A stretch of DNA of 64,000 nucleotides from Streptomyces chromofuscus (lineage in GTDB: Bacteria; Actinomycetota; Actinomycetes; Streptomycetales; Streptomycetaceae), in assembly GCF_015160875.1 (NCBI RefSeq), contig NZ_CP063374.1, positions 2,790,001 through 2,854,000 on the forward strand, given 5' to 3'. Shown here piece after piece: positions 28,059 to 37,293 of the stretch (positions are counted from its first letter, which is position 1; every line of letters begins with the position of its first letter). Under the pieces are notes generated by a model that had not been told where the DNA came from, searched no databases, and saw only the letters and a program-made list of their open reading frames with translations. The position numbers and the translations under genes were made by a program.

Positions 28059-29561
28059 TCAGAGCCCGGTCCCGCCCCTCATGCCCTTCCACACCCCCGG
28101 CAGCTCCTCCTCCACCTCGGCCGCCCGCCGCTCCTCGCGCGCGTGCAGCACGCCGTACGTGAACGCGTTCTCCCCTGCGGCATGCGCCTGCTCGGCCAGC
28201 TCCCTCAGCGCCTGCCGGCACATCACGCTGTCCTGGTGCTCGCCGAGCAGCTTCTGCAGGTCCTTCAGCGACGACACCAGCTTCGACGCCGGCTTCCCGA
28301 GCGCCGGCGCGGCCGTCTCCGCCGCGTACCGTGCCCGCTTGGCCTTCTTGCGCGCCTCGTGCAGCGCCACGTCGCGGTCGCGCCCGGGTGGGGTGCCGAG
28401 GGCCTGCTCGACCAGCCCGGCCAGCGTGTCGTAGGCCCCGTCAACGGCCTCGGCCAGCACCTTCGACGGCTTCCCGGCCGCCGCCGCCCGCAGCGGCGGG
28501 TCGGCGAGCAGGGCATCGAGCGAGGTGAGCAGCGCGAGATAGCGCGGTCCGTTCAGTACGTCGATGATCTGCCGTCGCGTGTCCCCGCCCTTCGCCTTCG
28601 ACCAGGTGCGCAGCCGGTTGCGGACGGGACCGGTGACCAGGCCGGGCGGCAGGCCCTCGACGGCGTCGCTGATCCGCTCGGCCAGCACCTCGTGGTCGCG
28701 GCTCGCGCCGAGCTCGCCCGCCAGCCACTTCAGCTCGACGCCGACCGGGTCGGTGACGGCCCGGTCGAGGACCTTGCGGTACGACCTGAAGGTGGCGCGC
28801 ATCCGGCGGGTGGCGACCCGCATGCGGTGCACCGAGTCCTCCAGGTCCCGGCGCACGGCCGGATCGAGGTCGACGATCTCGTCCCGCTGGGTGCGCACGT
28901 ACGCCAGCACGTGGTCACCGGCGGTGACCGGCTCGGCCCGGTCCTCCTTGCGGCTCCTGCCCTTCCCGCCGGTCTCGGCCAGTGCCCGCGCCAGCTTCGA
29001 GGGGAAGTCGGCGGGCCGGACCCCGGCCTTGCGCAGCCGCTTGTCGACCTTGTCGAGGAACGCCGGGTCACCGCCGTCGGCGAGCTCCACCTCGATCTCG
29101 GTCCACTCGGCCTTCCCGCCTCCCCCGGTGAGTCGCTCGGCCCGCACGGCGTCCACGCTGACCTCGGCGAGCAGGTGCCCGTCGACGTCCACCAGGTGGC
29201 GCACGTCGCGGGTGGACCGCAGCCGCACGACGGGCGCCAGCTCGTCGTCGCGCACCCGGGACCGGACGAGGGCGCCCAGCGTGGACGGCACGTGGTCGGA
29301 CAGCGGCGCGTGGATCTCGTCCCGCACCCCGCTCTCCACCGGGAACTTCAGGTGCCATCCCGCGTCGGAGCCGCCGGTGCGGCGGCGCAGCGTGATCGAG
29401 GAGGCCGCCAGGCGCTCGTCGGCGGTGTCGTAGTAGGTGGCGTCCAGGTCGGCGACGCCCTGGTCGAGGACGGCCGCCACTCCGGCGACGCCGGTCAGGT
29501 CGGGCAGCCCGCTGTCGTCGGACTCGTACTTGCGCTCGATCTCACGCTTCGTATCCGCCAT
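28059..29561 (-). CDS. CYTH and CHAD domain protein
   Basis: 500 residues. The N-terminal CYTH domain begins EIERKYE (the ExExK signature that binds triphosphate and metal, residues 7-13) and runs to about 200. The C-terminal CHAD domain is all helical and rich in conserved His and Arg/Lys: VHRMRVATRRMRATFRSYRK near 245-264 and LHEARKKAKRARYAAE near 400-415. CHAD domains bind polyphosphate and CYTH domains act on inorganic or organic triphosphates, so the protein probably works in polyphosphate metabolism or storage. It stands between the radical SAM gene and rodA, same strand. Confidence 0.9.
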   Translation of the reverse strand: MADTKREIERKYESDDSGLPDLTGVAGVAAVLDQGVADLDATYYDTADERLAASSITLRRRTGGSDAGWHLKFPVESGVRDEIHAPLSDHVPSTLGALVRSRVRDDELAPVVRLRSTRDVRHLVDVDGHLLAEVSVDAVRAERLTGGGGKAEWTEIEVELADGGDPAFLDKVDKRLRKAGVRPADFPSKLARALAETGGKGRSRKEDRAEPVTAGDHVLAYVRTQRDEIVDLDPAVRRDLEDSVHRMRVATRRMRATFRSYRKVLDRAVTDPVGVELKWLAGELGASRDHEVLAERISDAVEGLPPGLVTGPVRNRLRTWSKAKGGDTRRQIIDVLNGPRYLALLTSLDALLADPPLRAAAAGKPSKVLAEAVDGAYDTLAGLVEQALGTPPGRDRDVALHEARKKAKRARYAAETAAPALGKPASKLVSSLKDLQKLLGEHQDSVMCRQALRELAEQAHAAGENAFTYGVLHAREERRAAEVEEELPGVWKGMRGGTGL

Positions 29562-29627
29562 GAACCGAATCTAGTGGTTACGGACGCGCGACGGCAGGGC
29601 GCCCAGCAGGTGAATGCCGGGCGGACC

Positions 29628-30827
29628 TCACGCCGACATGGGTCTTTGCACCCGGATCGACTGCAGCAGCCCCACCGCGACCCAGACCGCGAACATCGAC
29701 GATCCGCCGTAGGACACGAACGGCAGCGGCAGACCGGTGACCGGCATGATTCCCAGGGTCATCCCGATGTTCTCGAAGGCCTGGAAGGCGAACCAGGCCA
29801 CGATTCCGGCCGCGACGATCGTGCCGTACAGCTCGGTCGTCTCCAGTGCGATCCGGCAGGCCCGCCACAGCACCACGCCCAGCAGGAGGATTATCAGTCC
29901 GCCACCGATGAAGCCGAGTTCCTCGCCCGCGACGGTGAACACGAAGTCCGTCTGCTGCTCCGGCACGAACTGCCCGGTGGTCTGCGAGCCCTGGAACAGG
30001 CCCGACCCGGTCAGCCCGCCCGAACCGATCGCGATGCGCGCCTGGTTGGTGTTGTAGCCGACGCCCGCCGGGTCGAGGTCCGGGTTGGCGAACGCGGCGA
30101 AGCGGTTGATCTGGTACTCGTCGAGGATGTGCAGCTGCCAGACGGCGACGGCCCCCAGGGTGCCGGCGCCCAGCAGCCCGAACACCCACCGGTTGGACGC
30201 GCCGGACGCGAGCAGCACGCCCAGCACGATCACGACCATCACCATGACCGACCCGAGGTCGGGCATGAGCATCACGATCAGCATCGGAACCGTGGCGAGG
30301 CCGAGCGCCTGCACGACCGTGCGGTGGTCCGGGTACTGCTTGTCGCCGGCGTCCACCCGGGCCGCCAGCAGCATCGCCATGCCGAGGATGATCGTGACCT
30401 TGACGAACTCCGACGGCTGGAGCGAGAACCCGCCGCCCACCGCGATCCACGAGTGGGCGCCGTTGACCGTGGTGCCGAGCGGGGTCAGGACCAGCAGCAC
30501 CAGGAAGACCGACGCGCCGTACAGGACCGGCACCGCGCCGCGCAGGGTGCGGTGGCCGAGCCAGACCGTGCCGATCATCAGCGCGAAGCCGATGCCGGTG
30601 TTCAGCAGGTGCCGTACCAGGAAGTAGTACGGATCGCCCTGGTTGATCTCGGTGCGGTTGCGGGTCGCCGAGTACACCAGCACGGCGCCGATCATGGAGA
30701 GCGTCAGCGCGGCCAGCAGTATCGGCCAGTCGAGCCGGCGGGCCAGCGAGTCGCGGGCGAACAGCCGGGTCCAGCCCGCGCGTTCGGGACCGTATCCGGA
30801 GACCTGGAAGCTGTTCGCGCCCGTCAT
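29628..30827 (-). CDS. rodA: RodA-type SEDS peptidoglycan polymerase
   Basis: 399 residues with about ten hydrophobic segments and SEDS-family loops such as LQPSEFVKVTIILGMAMLLA near 137-156 and GLTGSGLFQGSQT near 265-277; the region FENIGMTLGIMPVTGLPLPF near 350-369 is the family signature. RodA polymerises glycan strands from lipid II with its cognate class B PBP. Its ATG overlaps the stop of the PBP2 gene (ATGA), so the two are translationally coupled. In S. coelicolor this gene (sfr) takes part in sporulation wall synthesis. End of the mre operon. Confidence 0.93.
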   Translation of the reverse strand: MTGANSFQVSGYGPERAGWTRLFARDSLARRLDWPILLAALTLSMIGAVLVYSATRNRTEINQGDPYYFLVRHLLNTGIGFALMIGTVWLGHRTLRGAVPVLYGASVFLVLLVLTPLGTTVNGAHSWIAVGGGFSLQPSEFVKVTIILGMAMLLAARVDAGDKQYPDHRTVVQALGLATVPMLIVMLMPDLGSVMVMVVIVLGVLLASGASNRWVFGLLGAGTLGAVAVWQLHILDEYQINRFAAFANPDLDPAGVGYNTNQARIAIGSGGLTGSGLFQGSQTTGQFVPEQQTDFVFTVAGEELGFIGGGLIILLLGVVLWRACRIALETTELYGTIVAAGIVAWFAFQAFENIGMTLGIMPVTGLPLPFVSYGGSSMFAVWVAVGLLQSIRVQRPMSA

Positions 30828-33106
30828 GTGAGCATCCTTCGGCTGAGCGACCCGCGGCGAGCGCCGTGGCCCCGGTGGCCCCGGCGGCGCTGCCGTCGGC
30901 GCGTGTCCCGGTTGGCTTCCGGCGACGCCTGCACGGTCGCCGCCGTCTGCACCTGCCCGCTCGCGTCCTCGGGGGCCTTCTGGCTGGCCTGCTGTTCCTT
31001 CGCCGGGTCCTTGGAGATCTTCGGCGCGATGATCGAGCCGTCGGCCTGGATCTTCGGCAGGCTCTTCAGCGGGGTGGGCAGCAGGGCGTTCTTCCTGTCG
31101 ATCGTGCCGTCGTCGGAGACGCCGTACAGCGCGTCGTAGATGTTGCGCACGGCCGGACCCGAGGCTCCGGAGCCCGTACCACCCTGGGAGATCGTCATCA
31201 CGATCGCGTAGTCGTCGGTGTAGGTCGCGAACCAGGAGGTGGTCTGCTTGCCGTAGACCTCCGCCGTACCCGTCTTGGCGTGCATCGCGATCTTGTCCTG
31301 CGGCCAGCCGCCGAACCGCCAGGCCGCCGTACCCCGGGTGGCGACGCCCTCCAGCGCCTCGTCCATCTGGGCCAGCGTCTGCTGCGTGACCGGCAGCTTG
31401 CCGTGCGCCTCGGGTTCGATCTCGGTGACCTGCTTGCCGTCGGCGCTGATGATCGCCTTGCCGACGGTGGGGTCGTAGAGCGTGCCGCCGTTGGAGATGG
31501 CGGCGTAGATCGTGGCCATCTGAATGGGCGTCACCAGCGTGTCGCCCTGGCCGATGGAGTAGTTGATCTCGTCACCGGCGCGCATCTTGTTGCCCTCGAG
31601 GCAGTTCTCGTAGGAGATCCGCTGGACGTAGTCCCCGTCCTTCTTGCCCGTCTTGCACCAGGCGTCCTTGTTGGCCTCCCAGTACTGCTGCTTCCACTCG
31701 CGGTCGGGGACGCGGCCGGTGACCTCGTTGGGCAGGTCGATGCCGGTCTCCTTGCCGAGGCCGAACTGGTGGGCGGCCTTGAAGAAGTGGTCCTTGGGCT
31801 TGCCCTTGGGGTTGATGCCGCCGTCCTTCTTCCACTCGCTGTGTGCGAGCGCGTAGTAGACGGTGTCGCAGGAGACCTCCAAGGCGCGGCCGAGGTCGAT
31901 CGGGCCGTGGTTCTGGGACTCGAAGTTCTTGAAGACCTGGCCGCCGACCGAGTACGCGCTGGAGCAGTTGTACCGGCCGTCGAACGCGTAGCCCGCCTGG
32001 ACGGCGGCCGCGGTGGAGACCACCTTGAAGATCGAGCCGGGGGCCGCCTGACCCTGTATGGCGCGGTTGAGCAGGGGGTAGTTGGAGTTCTTGCCGGTGA
32101 GCCGGGCGTAGTCCTTGGCCGAGATGCCGCCGACCCAGGCGTTGGGGTCGTACGTCGGGTTGGACGCCATGGCGACGATCCGGCCCGTCCTGGCCTCCAT
32201 CACCACCACCGCGCCGGAGTCGGCCTTGTACCGCTCGTTGGTGTTGCGGTCCCACTCCTTGCGGGCGGTCTTCATCGCCTCGTTGAGCTCGAACTCGGCG
32301 ACGCGCTGCACGCGCGCGTCGATGCTGGTGACGAGGTTGGAGCCGGGCTCGGCGGCGTCCGCCTCGGCCCGGCCGATGACCCGGCCGAGGTTGTCCACCT
32401 CGTAGCGGGTGACGCCGGCCTTGCCGCGCAGTTCCTTGTCGTACTGGCGCTCCAGGCCGCTGCGGCCGACCTGGTCGGAGCGCAGGTAGGGCGAGTCGCT
32501 GTCCTGGGCCTGCTGGATCTCCTGGTCGGTGACCGGGGAGAGGTAGCCCAGTACCTGGGCGGTGTTGGCCTGGCCCGGGGCGGGGTAGCGGCGGACGGCC
32601 TGCGGCTCGGCGGTGATGCCGGGGAAGTCCTCGGCGCGCTCACGGATCTGCAGGGCCTGGCGCGGGGTGGCCTCGTCGGTGATGGGGATCGGCTGGTACG
32701 GCGAGCCGTTCCAGCAGGGCTGCGGCGTCTCGGCGTCGCACAGCCGGACCTTCTCCATGACCTCCTTGGGCGTCATGCCCAGCACGCCCGCGAGCTTGGT
32801 GAGGACGCCCTTGCCGTCGTCCTTCATCTTCAGCAGCTCGGTCCGGGAGGCGGACACCACCAGCCGTGTCTCGTTGTCGGCGAGCGCCACTCCGCGCGCG
32901 TCCAGGATCGAGCCGCGCACGGCGGGCTGGACGACCTGCTGGACGTGGTTGCCGGAGGCCTCCTTGGCGTAGGCGTCGCCCTCGCGGATCTGGAGATACC
33001 ACAGCCGGCCGCCGAGGGTGGCCAGCAGGGAGAGGACGAGGACCTGGATGACGACGAGCCTGGTCTGGACCCGTGGGGTCCTTCCGGTCTCGGGGATATT
33101 GGTCAT
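30824..33106 (-). CDS. mrdA: Penicillin-binding protein 2 (class B transpeptidase)
   Basis: 760 residues. A short cytoplasmic tail and one membrane helix (LVVIQVLVLSLLATLGGRL) precede the PBP dimerisation domain and the transpeptidase domain. Catalytic motifs: SxxK in APGSIFKVVST with Ser near 359, the SxN-type motif in NYSIGQGDTLVTPIQMA, and KTG in MHAKTGTAEVYGKQ near 605. It crosslinks peptidoglycan as partner of RodA and MreC. The C-terminus has a 70-residue Lys/Gln/Ala then Arg-rich tail (ending RGSLSRRMLT), longer than in E. coli, typical for Streptomyces. ATG 33106 is 175 bp after mreD. Confidence 0.93.
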   Translation of the reverse strand: MTNIPETGRTPRVQTRLVVIQVLVLSLLATLGGRLWYLQIREGDAYAKEASGNHVQQVVQPAVRGSILDARGVALADNETRLVVSASRTELLKMKDDGKGVLTKLAGVLGMTPKEVMEKVRLCDAETPQPCWNGSPYQPIPITDEATPRQALQIRERAEDFPGITAEPQAVRRYPAPGQANTAQVLGYLSPVTDQEIQQAQDSDSPYLRSDQVGRSGLERQYDKELRGKAGVTRYEVDNLGRVIGRAEADAAEPGSNLVTSIDARVQRVAEFELNEAMKTARKEWDRNTNERYKADSGAVVVMEARTGRIVAMASNPTYDPNAWVGGISAKDYARLTGKNSNYPLLNRAIQGQAAPGSIFKVVSTAAAVQAGYAFDGRYNCSSAYSVGGQVFKNFESQNHGPIDLGRALEVSCDTVYYALAHSEWKKDGGINPKGKPKDHFFKAAHQFGLGKETGIDLPNEVTGRVPDREWKQQYWEANKDAWCKTGKKDGDYVQRISYENCLEGNKMRAGDEINYSIGQGDTLVTPIQMATIYAAISNGGTLYDPTVGKAIISADGKQVTEIEPEAHGKLPVTQQTLAQMDEALEGVATRGTAAWRFGGWPQDKIAMHAKTGTAEVYGKQTTSWFATYTDDYAIVMTISQGGTGSGASGPAVRNIYDALYGVSDDGTIDRKNALLPTPLKSLPKIQADGSIIAPKISKDPAKEQQASQKAPEDASGQVQTAATVQASPEANRDTRRRQRRRGHRGHGARRGSLSRRMLT

Positions 33107-33281
33107 GGGCGCAGCCCATTCGTGGGAAGGGTGGTGGTGGGAGACGGGTGGGCGTTGGTCACTGCTGCTGCCTCCCCCTCTCAGAGCGCGAACGCGTGTG
33201 CCGGTGGTACGTGTGATGAACGCCCGGCCCGCGAGGCCGGGTTCCGCCCGAGCTCCCCCGTTCGGGTGAACTGACCTGTGT

Positions 33282-33956
33282 TCACAGGCGCTTGACCCCC
33301 TTGATGCGCCCGGCCCGGGTCACCCGCGCTCTGGCCGCCTTCACCTTCAGACCGCCGAGTCCGCCGCGCTGGCCGCCGATGCGCAGTCCGGTGCCGGAGA
33401 GCCAGCCGGAGGAGATGTCGGTCGCCCTCGCCGAAGCGCCCGCATCCAGCGGGTCGTTGTCCGCGCGCCGGGCGAGCGCCATCAGGCCGGGGACGACGAA
33501 GGGGGCGAGCAGCAGGTCGTACAGGGCGGCCGTGAACAGCAGGCCGGACAGGCCGACATGGCGGGCGGCGGTGTCGCCGACGAGGGCGCCGACCCCGGCG
33601 TACAGCAGCGTGCTGCCGATCGCGGCGGCGACCACCACGGCCATCGTGCCGGTGGCCGACTTCAGCCGGCCGTTCTCCGGCTTGACCAGGCCCGCGAGGT
33701 AGCCGATGACGCACAGCACCAGCGCGTAGCGGCCGGCGGCGTGGTCGGCGGGTGGGGCGAGGTCGGCGAGGAGTCCGGCGCCGAAGCCGATCAGGGCCCC
33801 GCCGACGTGGCCGTAGACCAGGGCGAAGGCGAGCACCGTGAGGAGCACCAGGTCGGGGACGGCGCCCGGGAGGTGCAGCCGGGCGAGGACGCTCACCTGG
33901 AGTACCAGGGCGACGACCACCAGGGTGGAGGAGAGCAGGATCCGGTTGAAACGCAT
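33282..33956 (-). CDS. mreD: Rod shape-determining protein MreD
   Basis: 224 residues with about five hydrophobic segments, beginning MRFNRILLSSTLVVVALVLQ and continuing with LVYGHVGGALIGFGAGLLAD. The C-terminal ~60 residues are basic and hydrophilic (RATDISSGWLSGTGLRIGGQ), an extension beyond the usual 160-residue MreD. It is an integral membrane part of the wall elongation or spore-wall complex. The ATG is 14 bases after the mreC stop, so it is co-transcribed with mreC. Confidence 0.88.
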   Translation of the reverse strand: MRFNRILLSSTLVVVALVLQVSVLARLHLPGAVPDLVLLTVLAFALVYGHVGGALIGFGAGLLADLAPPADHAAGRYALVLCVIGYLAGLVKPENGRLKSATGTMAVVVAAAIGSTLLYAGVGALVGDTAARHVGLSGLLFTAALYDLLLAPFVVPGLMALARRADNDPLDAGASARATDISSGWLSGTGLRIGGQRGGLGGLKVKAARARVTRAGRIKGVKRL

Positions 33957-33970
33957 GGGTGCAGCTCCCC

Positions 33971-34954
33971 CTACTGGTCTTCCTCTTGCTGGGACTCGCC
34001 GTCCGCGGGCTGGGACTCGCCGTCGGTGGGTGTGTCGGCGTCCTCGGCGCCCGGCGTCACGGTCACCGTCACGGTGGGCGTCGGCGTGGGCCTGGGCTTG
34101 TCCGGCAGCACCGTGTCGCGCGGGTCCCGCTCGGGCGTCTGGACGACGACGCCGACGATGTCGAGCTTGCTGAAGGCGACGAACGGCGTGACGTACAGCG
34201 TGCGGGTCAGGCCGCCGCCGGAGGGGTCGACGCGGGAGACCACGCCGACGGGGACGCCGGGCACGAACGGCTTGTCGGCCTGCGAGCCGAAGGTGACCAG
34301 GCGGTCGCCCTTCTTGATCTGGGCCTTGCCGTTGAGGAGTTCGACCCGCAGCGGGCGGTCGCCCTGTCCGGACGCGAAGCCGAGTTCGTCGCTGCCTTCC
34401 ATGCGGGTGCCGACAGTGAAGTCGGGGTCGCTGGCGAGCAGGACGGTCGCGGTGTTGGGGCCGACGGTGGTGACGCGGCCGACCAGGCCGTCGCCGTTGA
34501 GGACGGTCATGTCGCGCTTGATGCCGTCGTTGGCACCGATGTCGATGGTGATGGTCCAGGAGAAGCCCTGGGCGGCTCCTATGGCGATGACCTCGGCGCC
34601 CTTGATGCCGTACTGGCCTTCGCCGGCGATCTTCAGCATCGTGTCGAGCTGCCTCAGCCGGCTGCGGCTGCGGTCGTCGCTGCCGAGCTTCGCCTTCAGG
34701 GCCGCGTTCTCCCGCTCCAACTCGGCCAGCCGGTCGTGCCGGTCGCCGGAGTCACGAACCGCGGCGACCGCGTTGCCCACCGGGTCGACCGCCGAGGAGA
34801 CCCCGTTCTCGATCGGGCCGAAGACGGCGGCCGCGGCCCCGCGGGCACCGTCGACCGGTGAGTCCTCCCCGCCGCGAATGTCCACCGTGATCAGCGCGAA
34901 CGCGATGGCGACCAGCAGCACCAGAAGCAGCCGGCTCTCTCGTGTGTCCCTCAC
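33971..34954 (-). CDS. mreC: Rod shape-determining protein MreC
   Basis: 327 residues from GTG 34954. An N-terminal membrane helix (LLLVLLVAIAFALITVDI, residues 8-25) is followed by a coiled coil (LAELERENAALKAKLG near 75-90) and two beta-barrel domains (GDGLVGRVTTVGPNTATVLL). The last ~40 residues are acidic and Thr/Pro-rich (TPTVTVTVTPGAEDADTP ...). MreC scaffolds PBP2 and RodA in the periplasm-equivalent space. It follows mreB after a hairpin that may weaken transcription. Confidence 0.92.
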   Translation of the reverse strand: MRDTRESRLLLVLLVAIAFALITVDIRGGEDSPVDGARGAAAAVFGPIENGVSSAVDPVGNAVAAVRDSGDRHDRLAELERENAALKAKLGSDDRSRSRLRQLDTMLKIAGEGQYGIKGAEVIAIGAAQGFSWTITIDIGANDGIKRDMTVLNGDGLVGRVTTVGPNTATVLLASDPDFTVGTRMEGSDELGFASGQGDRPLRVELLNGKAQIKKGDRLVTFGSQADKPFVPGVPVGVVSRVDPSGGGLTRTLYVTPFVAFSKLDIVGVVVQTPERDPRDTVLPDKPRPTPTPTVTVTVTPGAEDADTPTDGESQPADGESQQEEDQ

Positions 34955-35070
34955 GTGCGGCGGCCGTGCCCTTCCTCGTAGGAATCCGGGAAATCGGGTG
35001 GGCCCGAAGGGAGTCCGGACGACGGAGTCCCGCGGGCTGTTCGTGGCAGCTTATGCCTCTACATCAACGA

Positions 35071-35106
35071 TCCGCCGTACGAGAGGCGATGGTCCCGTAC
35101 GGCGGA
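35071..35106 (-). terminator. Hairpin between mreB and mreC (attenuator or partial terminator)
   Basis: An 11-bp perfect stem (tccgccgtacg and its complement) with a 14-base loop lies 15 bp after the mreB stop. As mreC follows in the same direction, it may end part of the transcripts and lower mreCD expression relative to mreB. Confidence 0.65.
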
Positions 35107-35120
35107 ATCGAAGAGTTACG

Positions 35121-36140
35121 TCATCTGCGCGGCTGGGCGTCCAGTACCTGCTGGAGCGCCTCGAACTCCTCGACGCACTTGCCGGATCCGAGCGCCACGC
35201 TGTCCAGCGGGTCCTCGGCGATGTGGATCGGCATGCCGGTCTCGCGGCGCAGTCGCTCGTCCAGACCGCGCAGCAGCGCTCCGCCGCCGGTCAGAACGAT
35301 TCCGCGGTCCATGATGTCGCCGGACAGCTCCGGTGGGCACTTGTCGAGCGTCGTCTTCACCGCGTCCACGATCGCGTTGACGGGCTCCTCGATCGCCTTG
35401 CGCACTTCGGCGGCCGAGATGACGACGGTCTTGGGCAGCCCGGAGACCAGGTCCCGCCCGCGGATTTCGGTGTGTTCGTCGGTGTCGAGGTCGTACGCCG
35501 AACCGATCGTGATCTTGATCTGCTCGGCCGTGCGCTCACCCAGCAGGAGCGAGTACTCCTTCTTGATGTGCTGGATGATCGCGTTGTCCAGTTCGTCGCC
35601 CGCGACGCGGATGGACTGGGCGGTGACGATGCCGCCGAGGGAGATGACCGCGACCTCCGTGGTGCCGCCGCCGATGTCCACCACCATGTTGCCCGTGGCC
35701 TCGTGGACCGGCAGGCCGGAGCCGATGGCGGCCGCCATGGGCTCCTCGATGATGTGCACCTGACGGGCGCCGGCCTGGGACGACGCCTCGATGACGGCAC
35801 GGCGCTCGACACCCGTGATGCCCGAGGGCACACAGACGACGACCCGCGGACGAGCCAGATACCGCCGCTTGTGGATCTTCAGGATGAAGTAGCGGAGCAT
35901 CCGCTCGGTGATCTCGAAGTCGGCGATCACGCCGTCCTTCAGCGGACGTACGGCAACGATGTTGCCGGGCGTGCGCCCGATCATCTTCTTCGCTTCGGCA
36001 CCGACCGCGAGGATGCCACCGGTGTTGGTGTTGATCGCGACGACGGACGGCTCGTTGAGTACGATCCCGCGACCCCTGACGTACACCAGCGTGTTGGCGG
36101 TCCCGAGGTCGACAGCCATGTCACGGCCGATGAACGACAT
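35121..36140 (-). CDS. mreB: Actin-like cytoskeletal protein MreB
   Basis: 339 residues from ATG 36140 (GGGGAAC five bases upstream); ATG 36152, four codons earlier, is the other common choice. Actin-fold nucleotide motifs: [15 protein letters not shown] near 9-23, [13 protein letters not shown] near 157-169, and [16 protein letters not shown] near 290-305. MreB polymerises on the membrane and directs wall synthesis; in Streptomyces it is mainly needed for spore walls rather than vegetative growth. First gene of mreBCD-PBP2-rodA, with a ~320 bp leader before ndk that holds a terminator and, presumably, the mreB promoter. Confidence 0.95.
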   Translation of the reverse strand: MSFIGRDMAVDLGTANTLVYVRGRGIVLNEPSVVAINTNTGGILAVGAEAKKMIGRTPGNIVAVRPLKDGVIADFEITERMLRYFILKIHKRRYLARPRVVVCVPSGITGVERRAVIEASSQAGARQVHIIEEPMAAAIGSGLPVHEATGNMVVDIGGGTTEVAVISLGGIVTAQSIRVAGDELDNAIIQHIKKEYSLLLGERTAEQIKITIGSAYDLDTDEHTEIRGRDLVSGLPKTVVISAAEVRKAIEEPVNAIVDAVKTTLDKCPPELSGDIMDRGIVLTGGGALLRGLDERLRRETGMPIHIAEDPLDSVALGSGKCVEEFEALQQVLDAQPRR

Positions 36141-36359
36141 TGAGTTCCCCATCAGGATTCGTCTGGCCTTCCCGCGGAGCCTTTGAGGGCTTTTCAGGTC
36201 GGCGAGGTGGGTGCTGTGACGTGAAGGCTTCCATCGTAGACGCGCCTTCGCGAACACTGCGCGAGGGTCTTCGCCATTGTCATCAGATGGCGCACGGCCT
36301 CGCTTGTGGAGACGGGCCATCGGGGGCAGTCGTTCCCCCGATCGGCACGGATATACCAC

Positions 36360-36387
36360 GGGACGGCCGGAAATGCACGGCCGTCCC
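36360..36387 (-). terminator. Terminator of the ndk gene
   Basis: A perfect 10-bp stem (gggacggccg and its complement) with an 8-base loop, about 75 bp beyond the ndk stop on the minus strand and upstream of mreB. Confidence 0.75.
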
Positions 36388-36463
36388 AGGTCAGGCGGTA
36401 GGAGGAACTGACGGCCCTTCAGAAGGACGCGTGGTGAATGCGTTCCGCTTCTTCGGCGACGCG

Positions 36464-36877
36464 TCAGGCGCGGCCGGGGAAGAAGATCTTCACCTCACGG
36501 TCGGCCGACTCCTCCGAGTCGGAGGCGTGGATCAGGTTCTCGCGGACGATCACGCCGTAGTCACCGCGAATAGAGCCGGGTGCGGCGGCGATCGGGTCGG
36601 TGGGACCGGCCAGCGCGCGCACGCCCTCGATGACCCGCTCGCCCTCGACGATCATCGCGACGACCGGGCCGGAGGACATGAACTCCACCAGCGGCTCGTA
36701 GAAGGGCTTGCCCTTGTGCTCGCCGTAGTGCTGCTCCAGGGTCTCCTGGTCCAGGGTGCGCAGCTCCAGCGCGGTGATCTGCCAGCCGGCCTTGCGCTCG
36801 ATGCGGCTGATGATCTCGCCGGTCAGGCCACGACGGACGGCGTCGGGCTTGAGGAGGACGAGGGTGCGCTGGGTCAC
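36464..36877 (-). CDS. ndk: Nucleoside diphosphate kinase
   Basis: 137 residues, the standard length. GTG 36877 (AAGGAGCC 5-12 bases upstream) gives the typical N-terminus [20 protein letters not shown]. The active-site His lies in NLIHASDS near 117, and the Kpn-loop region is [20 protein letters not shown]. The enzyme passes the gamma phosphate from ATP to other NDPs through phospho-His. It sits just after a DUF4233 gene and before mreB, a conserved Streptomyces order. Confidence 0.97.
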   Translation of the reverse strand: MTQRTLVLLKPDAVRRGLTGEIISRIERKAGWQITALELRTLDQETLEQHYGEHKGKPFYEPLVEFMSSGPVVAMIVEGERVIEGVRALAGPTDPIAAAPGSIRGDYGVIVRENLIHASDSEESADREVKIFFPGRA

Positions 36878-36945
36878 GACGGGGCTCCTTCTCGGTTCAC
36901 GCGGTGTGCGGGGTGATGAGGCTACAGGGCACGCCCCGGCGTTCG

Positions 36946-37287
36946 TCACGCAGTGTCAGCCTGCGCGGCGAACCGGGCCTTGGCCTCGTCGATCTTCCTG
37001 CCGTAGTGGACGGAGGCCCACCACAGCGCGGCGAACATCACCCCGAGGAAGAACATCGTGGGGACGACGAAACCGGAAGCGATGAGTCCGATCTGGAGCG
37101 CCCAGCCCATCACCACGCCGCCCGGCCGGGTCGCCAGGCCGCACAGCACCAGGCACAGGAACATGGCGATGCCGCTGACCGTCCAGACCGTCGACATCGA
37201 CAGGTCGGGGTCCTTCATCGCGACCAGACCGGCGAAGCCGATGACGAAGAACTCGCCGATCAGGGTCGAAGCACAGAGCGTACGCAT
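36946..37287 (-). CDS. DUF4233 membrane protein
   Basis: 113 residues with three to four hydrophobic segments: TLIGEFFVIGFAGLVAM (8-24), TVWTVSGIAMFLCLVLCGLA (33-52), and GFVVPTMFFLGVMFAALWWA (72-91). The family is conserved between folC and ndk in actinobacteria. ATG 37287 lies 6 bp after the folC stop, so the genes are coupled. No enzymatic residue is seen; function unknown. Confidence 0.85.
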   Translation of the reverse strand: MRTLCASTLIGEFFVIGFAGLVAMKDPDLSMSTVWTVSGIAMFLCLVLCGLATRPGGVVMGWALQIGLIASGFVVPTMFFLGVMFAALWWASVHYGRKIDEAKARFAAQADTA

Positions 37288-37293
37288 GGGGGA

